A stretch of 12,908 bases of DNA from Campylobacterales bacterium (lineage in GTDB: Bacteria; Campylobacterota; Campylobacteria; Campylobacterales; Thiovulaceae): positions 1-12,908 of the forward strand of contig DTUW01000007.1 of assembly GCA_012963895.1 (NCBI GenBank). The letters run 5' to 3'. Made by a program: the position numbers and the translations under genes. Position 1 is the stretch's first letter. The number at the start of each line of letters is the position of its first letter. Shown piece by piece: positions 7,302 to 12,908 of this stretch. Below the pieces are notes generated by a model, which saw nothing but the letters and a program-made list of their open reading frames with translations, was not told the origin of the DNA and did not search any database.

Positions 7302-7659
7302 GGGGATGACTTGGCTTCGACAGGAGTAGGTCAAAGTCGTGTAGCATGCCGAGTGGAAACTCGTAAAACATTCACCCTAAATTTAGATGCAAACAACACA
7401 TCTTATCGCCCAGTAGCAGTAGCTGCATAATTGGGCAGTCGGCTGTTCGGTTGTCAGGTTCCGTTAGTCGGCTTCATCTTCTATATCTGACTTTGGTGGC
7501 TCCTTCTCCCCAAAGGGGTTACCGAGACTTTTTGGGGATAGATAGCGGTTGGGTCTGTGTCCCCTTCCGCTGTCGAAACTCTTCGACACAGAGAAGCATG
7601 TATAGAAGCACGGTGGCGACTGCTCTTGGACTCGGGTTCAATTCCCGACATCTCCACCA
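7302..7659 (+). ncRNA. ssrA: Transfer-messenger RNA (tmRNA), one-piece
   Basis: tmRNA works with SmpB to rescue ribosomes stalled on broken mRNA and tags the nascent peptide for proteolysis. The 358-nt gene begins GGGGATGACTTGGCTTCGAC and ends with a T arm (CGGG-TTCAATT-CCCG) and CATCTCCACCA. The acceptor stem pairs GGGGATG with CATCTCC (one G-U pair), and CCA is encoded at 7657-7659. The tag frame starts at GCA 7389 and stops at TAA 7428-7430, giving ANNTSYRPVAVAA. Downstream, GC-rich stems form the expected pseudoknots, for example CTCCTTCTCCCC with GGGGATAG-type pairings, and CTGTCGAAACTCTTCGACACAG forms a strong hairpin. It lies between leuB and flagellin with no functional link implied. 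No clear terminator is seen before flagellin. Confidence 0.97.
7389..7430 (+). other. tmRNA proteolysis-tag reading frame (ANNTSYRPVAVAA)
   Basis: The frame has thirteen codons plus TAA. The start at GCA is inferred from alignment to known Campylobacterota tags that begin with Ala-Asn-Asn or Val-Asn-Asn. The hydrophobic end VAVAA resembles the usual protease-recognition ends of tags (such as ALAA in E. coli). It differs from the AYAKAA end I recall for Campylobacter. Confidence 0.85.
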
Positions 7660-7693
7660 AATTTCAAATATTCCTGCTAAAATCCTTCAAAAG

Positions 7694-7720
7694 TTTAATA
7701 ATTTCCATTTTAGACGATAG
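7694..7720 (+). promoter_or_regulatory. Sigma28 (FliA)-like promoter for flagellin
   Basis: GACGATAG (7713-7720) resembles the sigma28 -10 core (GCCGATAA, with CGATA invariant in many examples). A TTTAA sequence starting at 7694 lies about 15 nt upstream, near the expected -35 position. Transcription would start about 30 nt before the flagellin ATG. Known biology supports sigma28 control of the major flagellin in this phylum; the exact boundaries are my inference. Confidence 0.6.
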
Positions 7721-7755
7721 TAGATTTAGAATTTCAACTAAGAAGGAATATAGTC

Positions 7756-9324
7756 ATGGGTTTTGTTGTTAATACAAATGTAGCTGCAATGGTTGCAACA
7801 ACCCAATCCAGATTAAATAACAAAGGATTGGATCAATCTTTGGAGAGACTTAGTTCAGGATTGAGAATTAATAGAGCGGCTGATGATGCCTCAGGACTTG
7901 CAATTTCTGACTCCCTCCGCTCACAGGCAAACTCACTTGGTCAAGCTTTACGAAATGCTAACGAGGCTGTTGGAATTATCCAAATCGCTGATAAAGCGAT
8001 AGCAGAACAGGTAAAGATATTAGATACTATCAAAACGAAAGCTACCCAAGCAGCCCAAGATGGACAATCCACTGAATCTAGAAAAGCTATTCAAAGCGAC
8101 ATCAGATTACTTATGAGCCAATTGGACAATATTGCTAACAGCACCAGCTACAACGGAAAACAACTTCTATCCGGAAATTTCATCAACAGAGAATTCCAAG
8201 TAGGTGCCTATTCTCGAAACACTGTTCAAGCCTCTATCGAAGCTACTTCAACTGACAAAATAGGACATGTTAGAGCTGAAACAACAGCTATTGGGAAAAT
8301 CAACAGAGGAACAGCAAAACTTACTTTTGAAGGTAGCCATATTCCAAATGGTAAGCTCACTATGGAGAGTGTGAAAATCGATTCCAAAGCTGGAACAGGT
8401 ATTGGAGCTCTTGCAGAGGTTATCAATAAAAATAGTTCTACTCTTGGAGTTAGAGCCTCTTATAAAGTGGAAGTGCTTGGAAGCAAAGCGGTAGAAGAGG
8501 GAGCAAAAGTCCAGAACCTCGTTATCAATGGTGTAGAACTTGGTAACCTTTCAGATATTAGAGCCAACGATGCTGATGGTAGATTAGTAGCTACTATCAA
8601 TGCAGTAAAAGATGAAACAGGTGTATTTGCATCTATCGATGAAAGAGGTAGATTGAAACTAACATCTCTTGATGGTAGAGCTATTGAAATTAAAAGCGAC
8701 CCTGTTACTACAACAGATGCAGATGGGAATGAAGTTACTAAGACCTTTGAAGACTATTTCGGAATCGATGGAAATAGTTTCAATGCAGGTAGATTAACTC
8801 TGGTTTCACAAGGTGCAGTAGATATTAGAGTTTCTGACCAGGCTGGTGGAGCTCTTGAAGAGGCAATGAATAATGGAGCGATGAGTGAAGCTAATTATAA
8901 CCTTCGGGGAACTCTAAACGGATTTAGTTCTCTTCAAGCTGATGCTATGGGAGTCTTTGCCAATGAGAACTCTCTAAACTATCCGGGAGCTGACAACATC
9001 AACGACCAAAATATGGTTCTAACTGCTGGGGTTACAACTCTTGAAGGTGCTTTTATGGTAATGGATATTGCCGACTCTGCTATTAGACAACTTGACCAAG
9101 TTAGAGCTGGATTGGGTTCTGCTCAAAACGAATTAGAAGCAGCCGTTAGAAACTTGGGAGTTACCCAAACTAATGTAAAAGCTGCTGAATCAGCCATTAG
9201 AGATGTTGATTTTGCAGAAGAGACTGCTAACTTCTCCAAACAGAACATTCTTGTCCAATCTGGTAGTTATGCATTGACCCAAGCTAATGCTGTTCAACAA
9301 AACATTCTAAAACTTCTCCAATAG
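7756..9324 (+). CDS. flaA: Flagellin (major flagellar filament subunit)
   Basis: This is a secreted structural protein that polymerises into the flagellar filament and is exported by the flagellar type III system. It has 522 residues. The conserved N-terminal D0/D1 region is at 1-170 (GFVVNTNVAA, then RLSSGLRINRAADDASGLAI at 31-50), and the C-terminal D1/D0 region is at about 440-522 (SAIRDVDFAEETANFSKQNI and AVQQNILKLLQ at the end). The variable middle contains Flagellin_IN-like stretches (for example LVINGVELGNLSDI). Residues 89-98, LDTIKTKATQ, match the Campylobacter/Helicobacter form rather than the TLR5-recognised form. The protein is somewhat shorter than C. jejuni FlaA (about 572). The ATG has AAGGA 8 nt upstream. 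A sigma28-like promoter precedes it. No second flagellin copy is adjacent. Its stop lies 3 bp from the murC stop on the other strand. Confidence 0.97.
   Translation: MGFVVNTNVAAMVATTQSRLNNKGLDQSLERLSSGLRINRAADDASGLAISDSLRSQANSLGQALRNANEAVGIIQIADKAIAEQVKILDTIKTKATQAAQDGQSTESRKAIQSDIRLLMSQLDNIANSTSYNGKQLLSGNFINREFQVGAYSRNTVQASIEATSTDKIGHVRAETTAIGKINRGTAKLTFEGSHIPNGKLTMESVKIDSKAGTGIGALAEVINKNSSTLGVRASYKVEVLGSKAVEEGAKVQNLVINGVELGNLSDIRANDADGRLVATINAVKDETGVFASIDERGRLKLTSLDGRAIEIKSDPVTTTDADGNEVTKTFEDYFGIDGNSFNAGRLTLVSQGAVDIRVSDQAGGALEEAMNNGAMSEANYNLRGTLNGFSSLQADAMGVFANENSLNYPGADNINDQNMVLTAGVTTLEGAFMVMDIADSAIRQLDQVRAGLGSAQNELEAAVRNLGVTQTNVKAAESAIRDVDFAEETANFSKQNILVQSGSYALTQANAVQQNILKLLQ
7831..7834 (+). 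other. The only GATC site found in the window
   Basis: GATC occurs here, in the flagellin codons for LDQS, and I found no other copy in a by-eye scan of the whole window. It matters only against the near-total absence elsewhere, described in the findings. Confidence 0.8.
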
Positions 9325-9327
9325 TCT

Positions 9328-10626
9328 CTATACCTTTCCTCGGAGCTGGTAAGTTATATCACCAGCTCCAAACCCGATAATAATTCCTTTCAAAATTTTC
9401 ATGCCATTTGGTATCTTCACCTTTCCATCTTCTACAAATACCCGACTTGCGAAAATTGGAGAGTAATCTCTAAATTCACTTTGGAAATCTATCTCTCTTT
9501 TCTCTTCTCCTGCACTCCATACAGGTAGTATTACAAGTTTTGTAACTCCTTTAAAACAGCTTTTAAATCCCTCTAAATTATCTATCGTTCTACTATATTT
9601 GTGAGGTTGCCAAATTGCCACTACCTCATCTATTCCCACCATTTTGCTGTATTGAAATAGCGATTTTAGAGTTGCTCCTATCTCTGTTGGGTGGTGTCCG
9701 TAGTCATCTATCAAAATAAAATCTCTCTTCTTTTGCAAAATATCAAATCTCTTTTCAATACCTCTATATTTTAGGAGGTTGTTTCGAATTTCTTCTATCT
9801 CCATTCCATAATCGATAGCTGTAAGAATTGCCAAAGATGCATCTATTGCGATATGCTCACCAATTCCCCAAACTTGGAAAGTTCCATAATCTTTCAAAGT
9901 AAATCTAGTATATGGTTCTCTCTCTATGATAGTAAATTGAATATCTCTAATATCTTTTGATGGATAGAGGCGAATAGCTTCTAAGTCCAATTGGGATAAA
10001 AATGGGTCTTCACTATTTATCACCCTCCTTTTACCCTGTTTTAGAAAGTTGTAATATGCTGAATAGAACTTCTCTAAATCGTAGTTGTAAAATTCCATAT
10101 GTTCAGGTTCTGCATTTGGAACGATTGAATAGGTAGGATTGGAATTTAGAAAACTCCCATCACTCTCATCAGCCTCAAAGACAACCTCATCACTATCTAT
10201 ATATTTCGTATTCGATTTGTCTATTTTGTTGTATGCTCCAATAATATAGGACTTTTGTAGAATAGTTGCTAATATAGATGAGGTGGTGCTTTTTCCGTGA
10301 GCTCCACAAACAGAGAAGACTTTCCTATCTCTCAAAATCCATTTTATAGCTTCACTTCTTGACAGGGTAGGAATTCCTCGCCGTTTTGCTTCTACTATCT
10401 CTATATTGTTGCTTTGGATAATTGCAGAGTAGATAACTATATCTATACTATCATCTATCGCATCTCTGGAATGGGGGGTATAGATAGTAATACCTATCTT
10501 CTCCAAATCTTTGGTAATAGTATTACTTACTCTATCAGAGCCTGAAATGGTGTGATTCTCGAAATAGAGGAACTTTGCAAGGGCTGAAATCCCAATTCCC
10601 CCTATACCTATTAGGTGAATTCTCAT
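9328..10626 (-). CDS. murC: UDP-N-acetylmuramate--L-alanine ligase
   Basis: This cytoplasmic ATP-dependent ligase adds L-alanine to UDP-MurNAc, the first amino acid of the peptidoglycan stem. Its 432 residues are shorter than E. coli MurC (491) but the domains are complete. There is an N-terminal Rossmann UDP-binding domain (HLIGIGGIGISALAKF, 4-19) and a central ATPase with P-loop GAHGKSTT (108-115; many MurC have GTHGKTTT). FEADESDGSFL lies at 150-160 and PEHMEFY at 174-180. The C-terminal domain has DDYGHHPTEI (307-316) and WQPHKYSR (339-346), and the protein ends in GAGDITYQLRGKV. The start ATG overlaps the stop of the upstream TPR-like gene (ATGA), and its own RBS is weak, so translational coupling is likely. 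The 3' end is 3 bp from the flagellin stop and includes a perfect inverted repeat. Confidence 0.97.
   Translation of the reverse strand: MRIHLIGIGGIGISALAKFLYFENHTISGSDRVSNTITKDLEKIGITIYTPHSRDAIDDSIDIVIYSAIIQSNNIEIVEAKRRGIPTLSRSEAIKWILRDRKVFSVCGAHGKSTTSSILATILQKSYIIGAYNKIDKSNTKYIDSDEVVFEADESDGSFLNSNPTYSIVPNAEPEHMEFYNYDLEKFYSAYYNFLKQGKRRVINSEDPFLSQLDLEAIRLYPSKDIRDIQFTIIEREPYTRFTLKDYGTFQVWGIGEHIAIDASLAILTAIDYGMEIEEIRNNLLKYRGIEKRFDILQKKRDFILIDDYGHHPTEIGATLKSLFQYSKMVGIDEVVAIWQPHKYSRTIDNLEGFKSCFKGVTKLVILPVWSAGEEKREIDFQSEFRDYSPIFASRVFVEDGKVKIPNGMKILKGIIIGFGAGDITYQLRGKV
9342..9369 (+). terminator. Perfect 9-bp hairpin inside the murC 3' end, candidate flagellin mRNA 3' end
   Basis: GGAGCTGGT (9342-9350) and ACCAGCTCC (9361-9369) are perfect complements around a 10-nt loop, beginning 17 nt past the flagellin stop. 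The same bases encode the conserved GAGDITYQL end of MurC. No U-run follows, so classic intrinsic termination is doubtful; it could instead protect a processed or Rho-made 3' end. Confidence 0.45.
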
Positions 10627-11198
10627 CTATAATTTTTTACTTCTCGAATTGCATCTACAATTAGTTGGCTATTTTGGTGTAGAAACTGATTGGCACTATC
10701 AAAGAAATAGAGAATAAAGAAACTCTCATTTTTGTTCTCCATAGCCTCCATATCTACAAACTTTTCTAGAAATTCATTAAAAGGAATCTTTTTCAAAATA
10801 GCCACTAAGTGAATTTGCATCGCCCCCTTAAATACTGGATTTTCATTTACTATCGAGAGGAGGATAAAAATCTCTTTTGCTTCATCAAACCGATTATGGC
10901 TGTAATGGTCAATACCATATTCATAGATAGCTCTTAGAGTGTAGTGGTCATACTCATTATCCAAATCGAAAAGTGATTCACTCTCCAATTTGGAGTGGAG
11001 GGAATTGAGGGCTATTTCCAGAATGAGATTATAGATAGAAGCTATCCGACTTTTATCGCTCTTTTCAAGAGCAATTAGAGTATCCAATACATCATATAGT
11101 CTAATAATATCTCTATCTCTTTTCGCCTCTTCCTCTCTCCGATTGAGTTCTAATAGAAAATTAGGGTCATTTTTCAACTCTTCAATTCTCTTATCCAA
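10623..11198 (-). CDS. Unrecognised helical protein with a TPR-like segment, TTG start
   Basis: I do not recognise this 191-residue protein. It has no signal peptide or membrane segment and is rich in charged residues and predicted helix throughout. The N-terminus (about 1-32) is strongly charged (KRIEELKND, NRREEEAKRDRD). Residues 88-121 fit one tetratricopeptide repeat with TPR-spaced Ala and Phe (RFDEAKEIF) and a following NENP, resembling the repeat of SycD/CesD-type chaperones. This suggests a small protein-binding adaptor, but no partner is known. The TTG start has AGAGGA 7 nt upstream; no ATG gives a better fit. It follows tsaD by 24 nt and ends in an ATGA overlap with murC, so it is probably made in step with MurC. 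A role near cell-wall synthesis is only a context guess. Confidence 0.8.
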   Translation of the reverse strand: MDKRIEELKNDPNFLLELNRREEEAKRDRDIIRLYDVLDTLIALEKSDKSRIASIYNLILEIALNSLHSKLESESLFDLDNEYDHYTLRAIYEYGIDHYSHNRFDEAKEIFILLSIVNENPVFKGAMQIHLVAILKKIPFNEFLEKFVDMEAMENKNESFFILYFFDSANQFLHQNSQLIVDAIREVKNYR

Positions 11199-11205
11199 TA
11201 GAAAA

Positions 11206-11211
11206 TCCTCT
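11206..11211 (-). promoter_or_regulatory. Ribosome binding site setting a TTG start
   Basis: On the minus strand AGAGGA lies 7 nt before the TTG at 11198-11196, in the 24-bp gap after tsaD. It supports the non-ATG start of the TPR-like gene. Confidence 0.7.
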
Positions 11212-11222
11212 AATATAGATTG

Positions 11223-12218
11223 CTAAATTATATCACTCCGAGATTTAGGTTGGAGTTTGGAAATATCGGTAAAAATACCATTTCTATATAGCTCTATTCC
11301 ATACCGCCCTATCATCGCTCCATTATCGGAGCAGTATTGGAGTTCAGGAGATATTAGCTCCATACCAAATGGGCGAATAGTATCGGCTATCTGGTTTCTG
11401 ATATAGATATTGGCACTAACTCCACCAACCAATCCGAGATACCTATATCTCTTAAAACTCCTTTTTAAATACTTTTTCAACTTCTGAACAATATGGGCAG
11501 TTGCTACTTTCTGGAATGAGGCTGATATATCTCTCTGAAACTGAGGGTTTTTTATATCTCCTTTCGCTATCTCTAATCGAACAGCATTTTTTAGCCCTGA
11601 ATAGCTAAATGCAAGTTTTGGAGATTTCGATAGCGGAACTGGAAAAGGAAACCTATTTTCGTCTCCCTCTTTTGCCAGTTTTTCAATTATAGGACCTCCC
11701 GGATATCCAAGCCCCAACATCTTAGCCACTTTATCGAAACTCTCTCCTAAACTATCGTCTAAGGACGAAGCGACGATATGGAACTTGTTCCATTCATCGA
11801 CCTCTATTAGTTGGGTATGTCCCCCTGAAACGAGTAGAACCAAAAGAGGTAATTTTGCCTCCTGCTCGATAAATAGTGAATAGATATGTCCCACTAAGTG
11901 ATTTACTCCAATAGCTGGAATATTGAGACCGATAGATAGGGCTTTTGCCATTGTAATCCCCTCCAATAGGGTAACAACCAGCCCCGGCTCAGTTGTAACC
12001 GCAACAGCTTTCAATTTCGGAAATAGATAGGCTACCTCATCGAGTAACTTTGGTAATGTTTCAGTATGCAATCTACTTGCCAACTCTGGAACAACTCCAC
12101 CATATTTGGAGTGGTGGATAGCTTGTGAAACTCTCTTATGGAAAATAAGTTTTCTGCTCTCAATCTCAGTAACTGCTATTGAACTATCATCGCAACTACT
12201 CTCAATACTCAAAATCAT
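11223..12218 (-). CDS. tsaD: tRNA N6-adenosine threonylcarbamoyltransferase
   Basis: TsaD (Kae1/Qri7 family, ASKHA fold) transfers the threonylcarbamoyl group to A37 of tRNAs reading ANN codons, acting with TsaB and TsaE. Its 331 residues match the family. Key features are the N-terminal ILSIESSCDDSSIAV (2-16), HSKYGGVVPELASRLH (36-51), and the metal-binding pair His107 and His111 in NHLVGHIYS, which align with E. coli His111 and His115. Then come LVSGGHTQL (129-137), DDSLGESFDKVAKMLGLGYPGGP near 155-175, and GGVSAN and CSDNGAMIG near the C-terminus. The ATG has AAGGA 6 nt upstream. It starts a probable three-gene unit with the TPR-like gene and murC, and is divergent from ribH. The old annotation as a glycoprotease is a misnomer. 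Confidence 0.97.
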   Translation of the reverse strand: MILSIESSCDDSSIAVTEIESRKLIFHKRVSQAIHHSKYGGVVPELASRLHTETLPKLLDEVAYLFPKLKAVAVTTEPGLVVTLLEGITMAKALSIGLNIPAIGVNHLVGHIYSLFIEQEAKLPLLVLLVSGGHTQLIEVDEWNKFHIVASSLDDSLGESFDKVAKMLGLGYPGGPIIEKLAKEGDENRFPFPVPLSKSPKLAFSYSGLKNAVRLEIAKGDIKNPQFQRDISASFQKVATAHIVQKLKKYLKRSFKRYRYLGLVGGVSANIYIRNQIADTIRPFGMELISPELQYCSDNGAMIGRYGIELYRNGIFTDISKLQPKSRSDII

Positions 12219-12226
12219 ATCTATCC

Positions 12227-12255
12227 TTGAAATTTGTTTTATTATAAAATATTAC
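12227..12255 (+). promoter_or_regulatory. Possible ribH promoter in the divergent tsaD-ribH gap
   Basis: TTGAAA (12227-12232) and TATTAC (12250-12255) are 17 bp apart, and the nearer TATAAAAT (12243-12250) is an alternative -10 without a -35. The 62-bp gap must also hold the tsaD promoter. No RFN (FMN) riboswitch fits in it. Assignment is uncertain. Confidence 0.35.
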
Positions 12256-12265
12256 ATAGACTATT

Positions 12266-12272
12266 AGAGGAG
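12266..12272 (+). promoter_or_regulatory. Ribosome binding site setting the ribH TTG start
   Basis: AGAGGAG lies 8 nt before the TTG at 12281. There is no in-frame ATG nearby, and the N-terminus from TTG matches the family, so TTG is the start. Confidence 0.75.
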
Positions 12273-12280
12273 ATAGAAAT

Positions 12281-12751
12281 TTGGCTATTTTTGAGGGAAA
12301 ATTACAAGTTTCAAAAGATACGAAAGTAGCAATTATTGCTAGTCGTTTCAACCATATCATTACAGATAGATTGGTTGAAGGGGCAAAAGATGGATTTTTG
12401 AGACACGGCGGGAAAGAAGAGAATATAGACACCATATTAGTTCCGGGAGCTTTTGAAATTCCTATGGTTCTCAATCGAGTTTTAAAAAGCGGGAAATATG
12501 ATGGGGTCTGTTGTGTTGGAGCTGTTATTAGAGGAGCTACTCCCCACTTTGATTATGTTTCAGCAGAAGCGACCAAAGGGATAGCTTCAACTGCATTGAA
12601 ACACGATAAGCCTGTAAGTTTCGGACTTCTTACAACCGACACCCTTGAACAGGCAATAGAGAGAGCAGGAAGCAAAGCAGGTAATAAAGGGTTTGAGGCG
12701 ATGATGGGGTTGATTGAGATGATAAATCTATATAGCGAATTGGAAAAGTAG
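12281..12751 (+). CDS. ribH: 6,7-dimethyl-8-ribityllumazine synthase, TTG start
   Basis: This enzyme condenses 5-amino-6-ribitylaminouracil with 3,4-dihydroxy-2-butanone 4-phosphate, the penultimate step of riboflavin synthesis. It assembles as pentamers, often into a 60-subunit shell. Its 156 residues are the normal length. Visible motifs are the substrate-binding SRFN (21-24), VPGAFEIPMVL (54-64), GAVIRGATPHFDYV (80-93) with catalytic His89, and FGLLTTDTLEQAIERAG near 113-129. The C-terminal helix region (GNKGFEAMMGLIEM) is complete. It is followed by nusB after 3 bp, and I recall the ribH-nusB pairing from Campylobacter, so the two are likely one transcript. It is divergent from tsaD. Confidence 0.97.
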   Translation: MAIFEGKLQVSKDTKVAIIASRFNHIITDRLVEGAKDGFLRHGGKEENIDTILVPGAFEIPMVLNRVLKSGKYDGVCCVGAVIRGATPHFDYVSAEATKGIASTALKHDKPVSFGLLTTDTLEQAIERAGSKAGNKGFEAMMGLIEMINLYSELEK

Positions 12752-12754
12752 AAT

Positions 12755-12908
12755 ATGGCTACTATCCATCAAGCGAGAAGGGGGGTGGTCTCTCTTCTAT
12801 ATGCTTACGACTTGGGAAATGACAATTTAGAAGAGTTGAAAAATGAATATTTTGAAGAGAGAAAGATTAGGAACAGACAACGAGAGTTTGCAGAAGCCCT
12901 TTTAAAAG
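12755..12908 (+). CDS. nusB: Transcription antitermination factor NusB, 5' part only
   Basis: Only the first 51 residues are in the window; family members are about 130-140. The start MATIHQARRGVVSLLYAYDLGN matches the NusB N-terminal helix pattern (R/HQARxxxVSLLYAYExGN), which binds boxA RNA with NusE (ribosomal protein S10) and supports rRNA antitermination. The frame continues open through REFAEALLK to the edge. It begins 3 nt after the ribH stop with a GGAAAAG sequence as a modest RBS. The run of six G (12780-12785) is in frame and too short for likely slippage. Confidence 0.93.
   Translation, partial: MATIHQARRGVVSLLYAYDLGNDNLEELKNEYFEERKIRNRQREFAEALLK

Noticed and set aside
7451..7772. 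Two overlapping open frames on the plus strand across the ssrA 3' half and the flagellin leader.
   Set aside because: They lie over the structured tmRNA and the sigma28-like promoter region, have no good RBS and no recognisable protein; they are chance frames.
12219..12280. FMN riboswitch before ribH.
   Set aside because: The 62-bp gap is too short for an RFN element and lacks its conserved sequences.
1..12908. CRISPR array, insertion sequence, prophage, toxin-antitoxin or defence genes.
   Set aside because: I saw no spaced direct repeats, transposase, phage or nuclease-type proteins; all large genes but two belong to known housekeeping families.

Overview
The window is about 12.9 kb of AT-rich bacterial chromosome (roughly 37% GC by eye; ATA and AGA codons are common). 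It comes most plausibly from a member of the Campylobacterota (Epsilonproteobacteria). The main evidence is the flagellin, whose D1 segment has the Campylobacter/Helicobacter-type LDTIKTKATQ sequence, and the tmRNA tag ANNTSYRPVAVAA, which resembles tags of that phylum. The AspRS carries a His typical of non-discriminating enzymes, and ilvE sits beside an SPFH gene and ribH beside nusB, pairs I recall from Campylobacter. I cannot name the genus; a free-living sulfur-oxidising relative is possible but unproven.

Layout. From 1 to 1713 (minus) is aspS, whose C-terminus lies outside the window. A divergent small membrane gene of the YggT family follows (1783-2085, plus; TTG start). A GC-rich hairpin separates it from a convergent two-gene unit on the minus strand: ilvE (3192-4106), then a prohibitin/SPFH membrane protein (2124-3182). 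Next on the plus strand come tRNA-Ser(GCU) at 4201-4291, an unrecognised predicted lipoprotein (4312-5529), and leuD and leuB, which overlap by 8 bp. A probable terminator and a 162-bp gap lead to one-piece tmRNA (ssrA, 7302-7659). A sigma28-like promoter and a flagellin gene (7756-9324) follow. Flagellin runs tail-to-tail into a minus-strand unit with only 3 bp between the stop codons: tsaD, an unrecognised TPR-like gene, then murC coupled to it by an ATGA overlap. Divergent from tsaD, ribH (TTG start) and a partial nusB run off the right edge.

Function. Most of the window is core housekeeping: branched-chain amino-acid synthesis (ilvE, leuD, leuB), translation and tRNA modification (aspS, tRNA-Ser, tsaD, ssrA), peptidoglycan precursor synthesis (murC), riboflavin synthesis (ribH), transcription antitermination (nusB) and motility (flagellin). 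I see no insertion sequence, prophage, CRISPR array, toxin-antitoxin pair or defence operon, and no gene-free stretch above 300 bp.

The most interesting signals are not a new operon. First, the tetranucleotide GATC is almost absent (one copy found), and codon choice appears to avoid it: all nine Asp-Pro pairs use GAC. Second, a perfect 9-bp inverted repeat inside the 3' end of murC is placed where it could form the flagellin mRNA 3' end. Third, two unrecognised genes sit in otherwise housekeeping contexts.
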